Part shown: one piece after another, positions 32,720 to 44,696 of the stretch
How positions within the stretch are numbered: the stretch's first letter is position 1
Layout: every line of letters begins with the position of its first letter
Source: Haemonchus contortus
Lineage: Eukaryota > Nematoda > Chromadorea > Rhabditida > Trichostrongylidae
NCBI GenBank assembly: GCA_000469685.2
Contig: LS997563.1
Location: forward strand, 22,000,935-22,064,934
Direction of reading: 5' to 3'
Length of the DNA stretch: 64,000 nt
Made by a program: the position numbers and the translations under genes
The notes under the pieces: generated by a model
Database searches by the model: none
The model's input: only the letters and a program-made list of their open reading frames with translations
What the model was told of the DNA's origin: nothing

Positions 32720-34016
32720 TGTGTATAACAGACAAGCTCAGTTATGTGAATAAATGAAACTCTTGCTCTGCCATACCGAGTAAATAAGTAATTGACGTGC
32801 CCTCCCTCTCAAATTCAAGCAAAAAGTCTCGAGAAAACTTTATTACTTGATTTTCTTTACTTCAATTTATCGCTGCTGTTGTTGTTTAATTCCGAAGTCG
32901 TTGCAGCTAGTCGGTACAGTGTCATGCGCTCAGCACCTAATTCTCGATGGTATTATGTCAATCCCTATGATCACCGGTGTTTTCTACCTCATCTGTACTC
33001 AGTACTGGTACCTATCGCGAAATCCGTACTCAGGAGCTCATATAAAGAAACTTTGGCATATCAGCAAAGTGAAAGTAAGTATCAGTTATATTTTGCCTGA
33101 GAAAAGGTCAAGTGTTTTTATAGAATTTTAAGAAAACTACATGGCAGCCTTTATGCTGACTGTTTTCAGACTTTCGTGCGAATTTTCTCTCTAACAATTC
33201 TTTCTTTGCTCCGAATCGTCTTGCTTTCATTACACGAGTCTGAAGTTGATGGTACAATCGCTGTGGTGGGCTATTCATTTTTATATTATATTTATATAAT
33301 TTCATTGAATTGACTTTTATGTTGGTGTTTTATCGACTACATTATATCGGCTGCCTTTCAGTTCCTGGCGTATGTTCAACTTCTTATCGCCTTCACGGAT
33401 AATCTGAGCTTTTGCTGTGAAATGCAGGAAAGCCGTCCGTCCTTTCCGCGGCGGAATCTAAGGAGGAGAAATGGAAGATTTCTAGCTGCGGCTGCTGCCT
33501 AGCTATGCTCTCGTGGTTCGATCTTGAATCATCTACACCTCATTCCAAAGTGAAGCTTCCATTCCAAGAGCTTCATGTGAATCTCGTTTCAGATGAAATC
33601 TCTAATACACATGCACATATTTATCTTCTTATGCAGAATACTGCAGAAGAAAGCAGTGGCAAAAAGCTTCTGTTGAGTCGTGGCTCGTCACCATCTGTCT
33701 TCTTTTGAGAATCCCCTCTATCCTCCACGCCAGAGGCTCTATAATGCCTACTTTGATCATTCTTCCAATGCCCTATGTTTGTTTGTCTCATTTATTTTAC
33801 TCAGCAGGTTTCATCGGGTCTTGAAACCGGTTTTCCTTCAAAAAGAAATCACCGCAGATGTTCTTTGCACCAACTCTCGTCAACTTCGTTTTCTCGGCTA
33901 ATCGATTAATATGTTTCCATCAATAAAAATGCGAAACGTATTCGAATTAGAGTTTTCAAAGAAAATTATATTTAACGAATCGACTTTCATTATTTCAAAG
34001 AACAGCCGAGTTTTCA
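32720..34016. other. Unassigned; one weak exon-like stretch
   Basis: At 32935-33074 a plus-strand frame (ILDGIMSIPMITGVFYLICT then RNPYSGAHIKKLWHISKVK) ends at a perfect donor (aaagtgaaa|gtaagt). It could be one exon with a membrane segment. No second exon was found. The rest is AT-rich with no supported feature. Confidence 0.3.
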
Positions 34017-35455
34017 TCCTACTTTATATAATTCGCTAAGTATGTCTGTTGGTGTGTCGGTGTGTTTGTGTGTGTGTTTGTGTGTGTGTCGGTGTGTGTG
34101 TTTGACCGGAAATTCATAACTCCTGTCCCCGTAGACCTAGAGCGTTCATATTTGGTAGGAGTAAGGGGGACAGGATGGGAACATCTATGGTAAGTGGCAG
34201 GACCGGACTCCGTTCACAGGGAGCGCAGCGTGCGCGTCAGAAACTTTGGGCCGCAAACTCATAACTCCTGTCTCCGTGGACCTAGAGCTTTCAAACTTGG
34301 TAGGAGCACAGGCGACAGGACGGGAACACTTATGGTGAGTGGCAGGACCGGAATCCGTGCACAGGGGGTGGGGTCTTGCGCCGCAATAGTCCATTTGGCC
34401 CTACGGCATTCAAACTTAGCAGGAATACGAGCGGCAGGATGGGAACATTTATCGTAGGTGGAAGAATCGGACCCCGCCTATAGAAGGCGAAGTATGCGCC
34501 AAAACTTTCAGTTTGCCTCTAGGGCGTTCAAACTTGGTAGGAGGCAGTATGGGAACACTTATGGTGAGTAGTAGGGCCGGACTACGCCCCCATAGAACAG
34601 AATTTTGCGAAATAAATGAATGGAAATCCACAACTTCTGATCCCGTGGACATGGAGAGCAATCAATAGGAGGGGGCAGGATGGGAACACTGACAATGGAA
34701 AAGGACTTAGAGAAGAAGGTCCACTCACCAATCATATCCTAGCGCCTTTGTTATTTACGATCTAGCTTTGACTTTTTGACATGTTTCATTCGACAAGAAG
34801 GTTAAGTTGTGTGATTATAAGGAGATGAATTTGGTTCACTTCTTGCTATTAGATTACGACCGCTACCCAGCAGAGTTTACGATTAAGAAAAAGATCTGGG
34901 TTTCTCTTTGCATTGATATCATTCTTAGCAGAATTTATGCGACCGCTAATAATGTTGGATTCACATTTCATGATGTATCCATAAAGAGAAGGGGGTACAT
35001 CTTCAAGGGAGAAGGCATTTGATAGTCTATACTCTCACTCAGCGAAAAAGCGAAATAACTTCTTAAGAAAGGGGAATTCATTGATTCGATATTTTTCGGG
35101 CAAAGTCCCTTTGCCCCAAGGAGGAGAGCTCTTTATGAGGGCATTGAGGAACATTGATGATACCTAACATAGTAGCCTCAGCCGCGATGAAGTCTTGGAA
35201 TTCTTTTTTTTCCTCTGAAAAATCGCCTTTGTGTAATAAACGATAATCTTCCGGACACAGCGAGACTGGCTTACAGAAAAAAATCGCTCCCAATTCGGAG
35301 CTAATACTGAGGGTGTAGAGCTTTCGAAGCAAAAAGAGGATCCGAAGGGTTATTTACGCATAGCAAATTTTTCACAGGAAGAAGGAGCGCCCGGCGTAGC
35401 CGGGCGAACCCATAAGAAGGAGGGAAGCCTGGCGTTAGCCGGGCGGCCCGACTGG
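34017..35455 (+). mobile_element. Non-autonomous Helitron, family A copy 1
   Basis: Starts TCCTACTTTATATAATTCGC after an A and ends ...GCCTGGCGTTAGCCGGGC, then ggcccga and CTGG before a T. This is a 3' hairpin followed by CTRR, the Helitron signature. A second copy at 42804-44267 has the same two ends, and the flanks of the two copies are unrelated, so the borders are firm. Inside: a (TG)n-rich tract (34050-34100), about five degenerate tandem units of 120-145 bp with the block actcctgtccccgtggacc, then about 770 bp of unique sequence shared with copy 2. No Rep/helicase frame, so it depends on a partner for movement. Confidence 0.88.
34090..34680 (+). repeat. Helitron-internal tandem array (family A copy 1)
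   Basis: Units start near 34110, 34254, 34380, 34495 and 34617. Each carries a version of ttcataactcctgtccccg, gttcaaacttggtaggag, aggatgggaacacttatggt and a GC-box with the form ccgcccacagggggcgg, in that order. Conservation is uneven. Confidence 0.8.
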
Positions 35456-35642
35456 TCTATTATATTATCCCAACAAAAATCAGATACACTTGCCACAAAA
35501 AAAAACACTTTCTATAATATTGAATTAAGATTGGCGAAGTGCACTAAGCCTCTAACATATCCAATTCTTCGTTTTTCTGCTTAGAGACTGAACCCGACAC
35601 ACCTTATTCTACTTCAACTTAACTTCTTCTGGGTGCAGAGTT
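35456..35642. other. No feature
   Basis: Short AT-rich spacer between the Helitron and a foldback MITE. Confidence 0.4.
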
Positions 35643-35803
35643 GCTGCCTTCATAGTCCACGATTTGGCCCGCGAGCGAGCAAGCGATCGAGCGGTTGGAG
35701 CGGCGCTTGCTCGCGGTATCGACCAAGATTCAGTTGTAAATAAGGACCAAGCGCTCGATCGCTCGCTCGCTTGCGGGACAAATCGTGGACTATGAAAACA
35801 GCC
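35643..35803. mobile_element. Foldback MITE, GGCTGCC family, copy 3
   Basis: Ends gctgccttcatagtccacga and tcgtggactatgaaaacagc. The inner arms carry gcgagcgagcaagcgatcga and its inverse around an AT-rich loop. About 160 bp, close to the copy at 31928-32108. Confidence 0.78.
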
Positions 35804-37530
35804 TTTCAATTGTTGTCGCCAGTATGCAGCGACACGACCTTTGTGGGCTGAGGTTCCAGTGAGAGGACTGGGTCGTTCCATCGGAATATTGAAATCTAGT
35901 TCTTTGCAATTCATGGTTCCGTACGCAAGCTTTTTCTCTGGACTTACTTCTTTGAAAACTCTTTTTGTTTCACGGTGCACATATGTATGCATATAATAAT
36001 AATATAATATTTTCATTCATCAATGACGTGTTCTATGCTTCATTCGATAGTAAGTAATTCGAATATTATGGGTTGTTGTTTCAATGGCATTTTAACACCT
36101 TCTAGAGATCGGAGGTAGTGTGCAGCACAATTTGCCGACGCTGCTTGCACGGCGTACTCGCAGAAGTTCAGTAGGTGGTTGGAGGGAGCAATATGTAGCA
36201 ACGGAATTACTACGACCATCATAGTGAATGGCTACGATAATTTCGATTCGAGGCCCTGAAGGCACCGTCAAATCCTCGTAACGACAAGAGTTGTGCCGAG
36301 ACTATCTGTGACGTTTTTATGACGCTATTGCACTTCCACTTATTGCGTTGTCTATATATAGCTACTATAGCAGCATGTAATTCATTGTGTAATAAAATTA
36401 TGAAAGGAACTATCAGCTTAAAACAATGCATCAGCTCTCAACAGTAAAAGGCATCACAACTTAGGGTGTTTATTTCGGTGAATACCCAAGTGGACAGGTG
36501 AAAGAGCATTTTCGAGGGAGTAGATCAAACAATCTGCAGATGTGCATGAGGCGCCATCGAGGACATAAGGAGTTCCCAGAGTGTTTCAGGTGACAGACAG
36601 CTAGCTCTCAAGAACCAACAGAGTATCGATACGCATACACGCAGAAGAATTAGATTTATAGAAGTGAAAGCACGACGTGTTCTTTGAGCGATGAGAAAAA
36701 ATCCAGAATGAATGCGACTGATCAGCACAATCGAATAGCAACCAACTCCGATCGAGCTTTCCCCGAGCATGGTGGCTTTCAAAAGACAGAAGGGTTTGCA
36801 TTCGAAGATGACAGGAGGCTGGATGAGGGAATAAAACAGAATCCGCACCTTTCGCTTGTTCTGGGCGTTCTGGATGAGATGAAGAGAAAACTCGCGATCA
36901 CAACACAGGAGCTTTTCAGGTTTGAATAATTTTTCTCGGGCCACTCTGACCCACCAGTTTTTCAAGGACTTTTGGGTATGTGCTGCAAGAGCTGATAGGA
37001 GGGGAATTTTCTGTCACATAGACGACATTGCATGACACGGAGTCGCGAACAGGTACATCGAAGGGTTGTGAGAAGTGCGTGTCAAGCTACAAGAGAAGTT
37101 ATGCGTATGGATCCCAATAAGGTTTGAAGGCACAGTTCACGATAATTTTGGGTAATCCAGATTATGATGAAAAATGGAAGACAAGATCGAAACTAGTGCG
37201 ACTGAGGTGAAGAAACTGCGTGCATCGGTGTCTCCAAAGTCTTCGGAGAAAAGGCTTCAAAAAAACGTTAAAAAGGGGCCTAGACGAGAATGAAACCAGA
37301 AAAATGAAGGAAAGTGGGGTGTCCGAACGAGTTGAACAGTGTGTTTCACTGCGCGCGTGTGGGTCCTGATGCGAATAACAGACGATGGTAAGAAAAAGTT
37401 CATTCACTTATAAGCATAGATAAACTTAAAAACCCTAGTGACAGCAAGAGTAGCTCACCTTTTTCAGCCTCTAGAAGTAGGAAATTGAATAAGGGATCGC
37501 GGCAGCAAAAAGAAAAACAGAGGAAAGAAG
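35804..37530. other. Mostly unassigned; one weak plus-strand frame
   Basis: A plus-strand frame at 36684-36929 (81 codons) is strongly hydrophilic (MSDEKKSRMNATDQHNRIAT ... LVLGVLDEMKRKLAITTQEL) and could be a small gene or exon, with no known family. A minus-strand 146-codon frame overlaps it, so at most one is real. A 20 bp block, aaggcacagttcacgataat, at 37128 also occurs at 22126. Confidence 0.3.
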
Positions 37531-37565
37531 TCTCACAAGGTTGGCGATTTGTGGACAGAACTTCA

Positions 37566-37637
37566 GCCTCGGACGGGACTTGAACCCGTACTTGTCCTTT
37601 CCGGGGACCGTGCTCTTATCCCTTACACTACCGAGGC
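37566..37637 (-). ncRNA. tRNA-like sequence (probable SINE head), left copy
   Basis: On the minus strand: acceptor arm GCCTCGG/CCGAGGC pairs over 7 bp, the T arm ACGGG-TTCAAGT-CCCGT pairs over 5 bp, and box B is GGTTCAAGTCC. The anticodon arm is weaker (GTCC/GGAC), and the loop position before the anticodon is C, not U. The D stem is poor. It is therefore a tRNA-derived sequence with likely pol III promoter boxes rather than a working tRNA. Isotype not assigned. Confidence 0.6.
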
Positions 37638-37955
37638 CCCGCTTGACCTCGCCTTCTTAATGGCTTATATACCATAGCTTATCAGCACTCACACGTATAA
37701 CGTGTTGAGCCGGTCGGCCAATATCAGCACTAAACCGTTAAGCTGTAAGCTTTACATGTTAGAACTTGTTTTGACTTGATGTTTTGTTAACTGCTGTTAT
37801 TTCGCCGCAGTACGTCAAGTCAAAACTAGTTCTAACATGTAAAGCTTACAGCTCAACGGTTTAGTGCTGATATTGGCCGACCGGCTCAACACGTTGACGT
37901 GTGAGTGCTGGTAAGCTATGGCATATAAGCCATTAAGAAGGCGAGGGCAAGCGGG

Positions 37956-38027
37956 GCCTCTGTAGTGTAAGGGATAAGAGCACGGTCCCCGGAAAGGACA
38001 AGTACGGGTTCAAGTCCCGTCCGAGGC
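37956..38027 (+). ncRNA. tRNA-like sequence (probable SINE head), right copy
   Basis: Same as the left copy in opposite orientation. The 5' acceptor strand reads GCCTCTG and so has one mismatch to CCGAGGC. Confidence 0.6.
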
Positions 38028-38117
38028 TGAAGTTTTGTCCACAAATCGCCAACCTTGTGAGGCTTTCGGTACTGCGGCGAAATAACAGCAGTTAACAAAA
38101 CATCAAGTCAAAACAAG

Positions 38118-39118
<1,001 letters not shown>

Positions 39119-39615
39119 TATATATATACTAGGCAGCTATGCACGCTCTTGCGTGCGCTAGGGGGTCTAGCAATTAGGGACGGAGCCACATGAGCTTTTG
39201 ATTTTCATTATAGAACTTTATCATCTGAGCCTCTTCCCTGACACTTCTGTAGCGGCCATCATTTTTTTTGGGATGTGAAATGGGGCTGTGTGTGGCCATG
39301 AAGAATACTCCGATGCATCCGAATCAAATAAATTTGCAGTCCATGTAATCGAAGAAACCCTGTGTAGTTTGGGCTGTGTGTGGCCATGAACACTAACTTT
39401 AAAAGGAAAGCCCCTTTGGGTAGTTGTAGGGATTTACACGCCTCTACGGGGTATAAACCCGTGCGGCCAGGGTTATTGTAGACTTCATTTTATGCCCGGC
39501 CGACTTTATTTTACGCCCAGGAGCTCCTTTCCGTGTAAAAATAGCCCGTCGCCTACTCTTCCTGCGAATTTTAATGCTCTGGTACAGTTGAAAAGGAAAG
39601 AAATATTTTTGGCTA

Positions 39616-39618
<3 letters not shown>

Positions 39619-39667
<49 letters not shown>
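39619..39667. repeat. (TA)n microsatellite inside the Helitron
   Basis: About 49 bp of TA repeats. No coding meaning. Confidence 0.95.
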
Positions 39668-39668
<1 letters not shown>

Positions 39669-40129
39669 TCCGTGAGCTCCTCGCCCATAATGAATTAAGT
39701 CCGGCTCGATTCATCTGTTCAAAAAAGCTGTTGCGCTGCTCACGATACCGTGCGCGTCTCATGGCTTGCGATAAATGAATTTCCGTGAAGATAACCTGGA
39801 GCGTAATCGTCTTAGCAACACAGTGATCACCCTCTCCCAAAAAATGGACAGTACCGTTCTTCAACCAAAGTAGTAGCGCCAACTGGCAATCATTAACATT
39901 CGTTCATAAATATACTAACTGAGACAATCCGAGAAGCCATGGGAAGGACCTTGAAATCATCAATTTCTTGTTTGTCCCTAACCATTGTGGAATGCCTTCA
40001 TTTCATTGTAGATGAGAATGAAATTTGTTTACACTCTGACATTTATCCGCACCCGTCGCAGTAGGCATTTGATAGCCTACGCATCGACGATCTCGTTGGC
40101 CAATATATTGTTTGATGAAATTTATGTCG

Positions 40130-41270
40130 TAATGGCCAGGTCCATATTTGGTATTTTCACGCAAACCCCGCCCCCGGTGGGTGGAGTCACCTACCATTAG
40201 TTCTCCCTTCTTGCCGCCTGCATCTTTGCCAAATTTGAACCACCCAGGCCCGAATTGACTATTTTCGAGGAAGCCCCGCCCCCAGCGGGCGGAGTCTACA
40301 CCTGTCACCTACCATTAGTTTTCGCATCTTGCCGCCTACATCTCTACCAAATTTGAACCACCCAGGCCCAAATTGCCTATTTTTGAGGAAGTCCCGCCCC
40401 CAGTGGGCGGAGTCTACACCTGTTACCTACCATTAGTTTTCCCACCTTGCCGCCTACATCTCTCCCGAATTTCAACGCATTAGGTCCAAAATGACTGTTT
40501 TCGAGGAAGCCCCGCCCCCAGTGGGCGGAGTCTACACCTGTCACCTACCATTAGTTTTCGCATCTTGCCGCCTACATCTCTGCCAAATCTCAACCACCCA
40601 GGCCCAAATTGACTATTTTCGAGGAAGCCCCGCCCCCAGTGGGCGGAATCTACACCTGTTACCTACCATTAGTTTTCCCACCTTGCCGCCTACATCTCTA
40701 CCAAATTTGAACCACCCAGGACCAAATTGACTATTTTTGAGGAAGCCCCGCCCCCAATGGGCGGAGTCTACACCTGTTACCTACCATTAGTTTTCCCATC
40801 TTGCCGCCTACATCTCTGCCAAATTTGAACCACCCAGGCCCGAATTGACTATTTTCGAGGAAGCCCCGCCCCAGTGGGCGGAGTCTACACCTGTCCCCTA
40901 CCATTAGTTTTCGCACCTTACCACCTACATCTCTGCCAAATCTTAACCACCCAGGACCAAATTGACCATTTTCGAGGAAGCCCCGCCCCCAGTTTGCGGA
41001 GTCTACACCTGTTACCTACCATTAGGTTTCCCACCTTGCCGCCTACATCTCTACCAAATTTGAACCACCCAGGACCAAATTGACTATTTTTGAGGAAGCC
41101 CCGCCCCCAATGGGCGGAGTCTACACCTGTCACTTACCATTAGTTTTCGCATCTTGCCGCCTGCATCTCTGCCAAATTTGATCGATCCAGGTCCAAATTT
41201 ATTATTTTTGCGGAAGCCCCGCCGCCATTGGGACGCTCCGCCCCTGGTGGGCGGAGCTACCTTGAGTCAC
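40130..41270 (-). repeat. Ten-copy ~118 bp tandem array with GC-box core
   Basis: GC-box cores of the form gccccgcccccagtgggcgg occur near 40164, 40275, 40393, 40509, 40627, 40746, 40863, 40980, 41099 and 41218, spaced 111-119 bp. Between them each unit has tctacacctgt.acctacca, ccgcctacatctct and caaatttgaaccacccagg. The outer units are the most diverged. Read on the minus strand, the unit order matches the arrays in the family A Helitrons. Confidence 0.92.
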
Positions 41271-41426
41271 GTGTACCCAAAGAGTTCGGCTCATCCCTCA
41301 CTTGTTTCAATCTGTCTGAGCTGTCCCAGTTGATTTCCAAACGGCACCATATATGATAGTGTTACAGACAAACAGACATACAAACATACAAACAAACGGA
41401 CGTTTGCGGTTTATATATAGTTAGGA

Positions 41427-42420
41427 TAAGGATGCTTCGTGAGCTCTACGACAACTTCACGACCAGGATTTCAACATTCTTCAAGGAAGTCATTGTCAAC
41501 ATGAAGAGAGGTGTCCGGCAAGGTGATACTATTTCGCCCAAATCTTTCAGTGCCGCTATCGAGTATATCATGCGTAATTTGGAATGGAAAGACTTGGAAT
41601 TGAAGGTCGAAGGCCGCTACCTACATCACCTCCGCTTTGCAACGACATCGTGTCTACAACACCGAATATCGAGCAGGCGGAACGAATGCTGGCAGAGTTT
41701 GATAGTGCTTGTGGAAAGATCTGCTTGAGACTGAACTCAACGAAGACGATGTTCATGAAAAACGGATTGGTACCTGATGCACCCTCCACGCTAAGGGGAA
41801 AGAATGTCTCTGAACTCCCTAGCTTTGTGTATCTAGGTCGGGAAGTCAATATGATGAACGACTTAGCTCCAGAGCTGTGCAGAAGGAAACGCGCCGCGTA
41901 GAGAGCATTTAGGAATATCGAGAGAGGCACCGCGCTCACCTTCTTGACACTGCTGTCCTTTCTCCTTGGACGTACGCCTCGGAGACTTGGACTCTACGAA
42001 AGCAGGATGAGCGTGCTGTCAGCGTTACTCAACGCGCTTTGGAAAGGAAGATGGTTGGAATTTCCCTATACACGCAAGTGCAGGAGGGAATCCGGAGTTC
42101 CGAGCTCCGTCGACAATTGATGATCAGAGATGCCGTTGATTACGCCAAGAACTCGAAGATCAGGTGGGACCGACACGTTATGCGATATAGTGATGACCGT
42201 TGGACCAGGGCGGTTACGGACGGGATCCCTCGGGACGTCAAGTGAACACCAGGACGGCCGCCAACGTGATGGTCAGAATTCTTCACGAAAGCTCTGTACA
42301 AAAGGAATGTTGAACCTCGTGTCCCTGAAGCGAGGACGATTCAATGGACTACTCTGGCTCGTGACAGGGACGAATGGAGACGATACTCAAGGAAGTAGAT
42401 GATCAACGGTACGACAGGTG
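41427..42420 (+). pseudogene. RTE-type non-LTR retrotransposon, 3' fragment
   Basis: Encodes the later part of an RTE-like reverse transcriptase. LRELYDNFTTRIS leads to VRQGDTISPKSFSAAIEYIM (41513 onward), then YLHHLRFA near 41620-41640. Here the FADD catalytic box is destroyed by a small deletion (tttgcaacgacatcg), with the frame shifting to DIVSTTPNIEQAERMLAEFD, LNSTKTMFMKNG and SFVYLGREVNMM. Downstream, SVTQRALERKMVGISLYTQV and IRWDRHVMRY are the typical C-terminal blocks. The 3' end is the short repeat acaggtgatacaggtgat, as in RTE tails. The 5' end is cut at the Helitron border. LINE machinery of this kind mobilises SINEs. Confidence 0.85.
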
Positions 42421-42754
42421 ATACAGGTGATGAGTCCCATTATCGGATTCGTCGACATCCACATTCATCGATCGATGTCAGACTAGTGTCGAGGCGAATA
42501 GGTTGTGCTATTCTCACCAGGACCTGGAAATTCAGCATGCAATCAGATGATCGCCGAGTGATGAGAGGGTGAATCACTGTAATTCTGCTACTCCTTTCGC
42601 TATTGTTATCATTTTTCTAGTTCTCTACCTTACGACGCTGAAAAGGCGAGTTTCTTCCTATTTAGTTAGTTTCCTATTTATTCATTCGTGCCGCTTCACG
42701 CGCCTTAAGTAAAACAGAAAAAGTGATAACAGTCAAGGTAAATAATCAAAAGAG
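42421..42754. other. No supported gene
   Basis: Unannotated spacer between the RTE tail and the tRNA-like repeat. Confidence 0.4.
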
Positions 42755-44690
42755 TTGAAAGGGAAGGATCCCAAGTCAAAGTGGAGATTTGAAATGAGGC
42801 TTATCCTACTTTATATAATTCGCTAAGTGTGTCTGTTGGTGTGTCGGTGTGTGTGTGTGTGTGTCGGTGTGTGTGTTTGACCGGAAATTCATCACTCATG
42901 TCCCCGTGGACCGAGAAAGCTCACATTCGGTAGGAGTACGGGGGGCGGCATAGGAACACTTACGGCAGGTAGTAGGAGCGGACTCCGCCCACAGGAGGCA
43001 GAGCGTGCGCGATAGAAATGTTGGGCTGCAAACTCATAACTCCTGTTCCACTGGACCCAGAGCATTGAAAATTGGTGAGACAACAGGAGGCATGATGGGA
43101 ACACTTATGGTAGAAGGCAGGACTGGACTCTGCCCACAGGGGGCGGAGCGTGCGTGATAGAAATTTTAGGTCGCTAATTCGTAATTCCTGCTCTACTGGA
43201 CCCAGAGCGCTCAAACTTGGTAAGAGTGAAGGAAACAGGTTGGGAACACTGATGGCAGGTAGTAGGACCGGACTCCGCCTGCAAGGGGCGGGGCGTGCGC
43301 GATAGAAATTTCAGATCGCAAATTCATAACTCCTGTCCCAGTGGGCCCAAAGCGTTCAAAATCGGAAGGAGTACAGGGGCGGCATCGGAACACCTTTGGT
43401 AAATGGCAGGACCAGACTCCGTTCACAGGGAGCGCGGCGTGCACGTTAGAAACTTTGGGCCGCAAATTCATAACTCATATCCCCGTGGACCTAGAGCGTT
43501 CACATTGGCTGACAATAGAAGAGGCCTCAGAGAAGAAGATCCACACACCAATTACCTCCTAGCGCCTTTGTTATTCACGATCTAGCTTTGACTTTTTGAT
43601 ATGCTTCATTCGACAAGAAGGGTAAGTTGCGTGATCATAAGAAGATGAATTTTAGTTCACTTCTTGCTATTAGATTACGACCGCTACCCAGCAGAGTTTG
43701 CGGTTGATAATGATCGCGGTTTCTTTTTGCTTTGATATCATTCTTAGCAAAATTTATCCGACCGGTAATAATGTTGGAATCACATTCAATGATGTATCCA
43801 TAGAGAAAAGGAGGTACATCTTTGAAGGAATTTGATAGTCTATACTCTCGCTCAGCGAAAAAGCGAAATAACATATTAAAAAGGAGGAATTTCATAATTC
43901 GATATTTTTCGGGCAAAGTCCCTTTGCCCCAAGAAGGAGGAGAACCCCTGATGACGGCATTGAGGAACATTGATGGTAGCTAACATAGTAGCCTCAGCCG
44001 CGATGAAGTCTCTGAATACTTTTTTCTCTGAATAATCGCCTTTGTGATATTAAGCGATGTTCTTTCGGACACAGCGAGGTTGGCTTACAGAAAAAATCGC
44101 TCCCACTTCGAGCTAACACTGAGGGTGTAGAGCTTTCAAAGCAAAAAGAGAATACGAAGTGTTATTCACGCATAGCAAATTTCTCACAGGAACAAAGGGC
44201 GCCCGGCGTAGCCGAGCAAACCCATAAGAAGGAGGGAAGCCTGGCATTAGCCGGGAGGCCCGACTGGTATTGCTATATGTACGTATTTCCGGGCGCTGAT
44301 TCCAAATATGCTTTCCAAATTTGCCAAACAGTTGTGCGAACGAAGTTATGAAGGTGATCTCAAGTGAGCGCTTAATGCAAGCGAGTACTCAAAACATGAA
44401 AGCAATATCGCTGAAAGTGGTGCCTTGGAGCAGTGGTAAGCGTAACGCTTCATAGGCATGAGACCACGGGTCAGGTTTCGGGATAGGCGTGTGTTTTGCA
44501 TTTTGCTGGGCATTTTATTCACGAACGGGAAAGCCTTTATTTGTCGATTTTACCACTTTCAGAGAATTTTTGATCCCGGAGTTAATCTGGTTCCTATTCA
44601 TAGCACTAATTATAATCCCAGTTTCTACGCACTTGCACTGCATTGCACTTCTTTTCATTCACTCTACCATTCGCAGTATGTCTGAATCAC
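42755..44690 (+). repeat. tRNA-related dispersed repeat (family 2), copy a, split by a Helitron
   Basis: The repeat begins gggaaggatcccaagtcaaa (about 42759) and runs to cttA at 42803. It resumes at 44268 as Tattgctatatgtacg and continues through tttccaaatttgccaaac and a tRNA-like block ggagcagtggtaagcg..cgcttcataggc (44428-44460) to about 44690. The same unbroken order is seen at 63465-63950. Copies also occur at 44697, 45830 (inverted) and 46722 (inverted). Confidence 0.8.
42804..44267 (+). mobile_element. Non-autonomous Helitron, family A copy 2
   Basis: Same borders as copy 1: TCCTACTTTATATAATTCGC after A, and ...cctggcattagccggg, ggcccga, CTGG before T. Tandem units of about 143 bp begin near 42885, 43028, 43176, 43320 and 43462, with GC-boxes such as ccgcccacaggaggcagag and ctgcccacagggggcggag. 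The unique 3' part (43500-44200) parallels copy 1 with small indels. It lies inside a family 2 repeat, and the uninterrupted target is present at 63500 and inverted at 47170. No coding capacity. Confidence 0.9.
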
Positions 44691-44696
44691 GTACTG

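Larger units (their letters stand above)
37531..38117. mobile_element. Head-to-head tRNA-like palindromic element
   Basis: Inverted arms 37531-37782 and 37811-38062 (about 250 bp) are nearly identical. Each arm contains a 72-nt tRNA-like core. The 28 bp spacer region (ttttgttaactgctgttatttcgccgcagta) recurs, in inverse orientation, as a tail after the right arm (38068-38117), so the order is arm, spacer, inverted arm, inverted spacer copy. This suggests a tRNA-derived SINE that duplicated head to head. No coding sequence. Confidence 0.7.
39129..41426 (-). mobile_element. Non-autonomous Helitron, family B
   Basis: On the minus strand it begins A|TCCTAACTATATATAAACCG (plus strand up to 41426) and ends with the hairpin GCACGC-aaga-GCGTGC, then atagctgc, then CTAG|T at 39129. 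That is a textbook Helitron 3' end. A (TGTTTG/TATGTTTG)-type tract follows the 5' end. The interior is largely a 10-unit tandem array (40130-41270), plus a (TA)n tract at 39619-39667 and unique DNA. A minus-strand frame near 39660-39880 could be captured host sequence but is not recognisable. No Rep/helicase domain. Confidence 0.85.

Noticed and set aside
37566..38027. Two functional tRNA genes
   Set aside because: The D stem is poor, the base before the anticodon is C instead of U, and both lie in a repeat palindrome; SINE-type origin is more likely.
40130..41270. Regularly spaced repeats resembling a CRISPR array
   Set aside because: Whole units of about 118 bp are repeated, spacers are not unique, the genome is eukaryotic, and the array lies inside a Helitron.
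43080..43230. Spliced-leader (SL1) RNA gene suggested by ctcaaacttggt
   Set aside because: Only a short match inside the Helitron tandem unit; no full SL1 sequence with its donor was found in the window.
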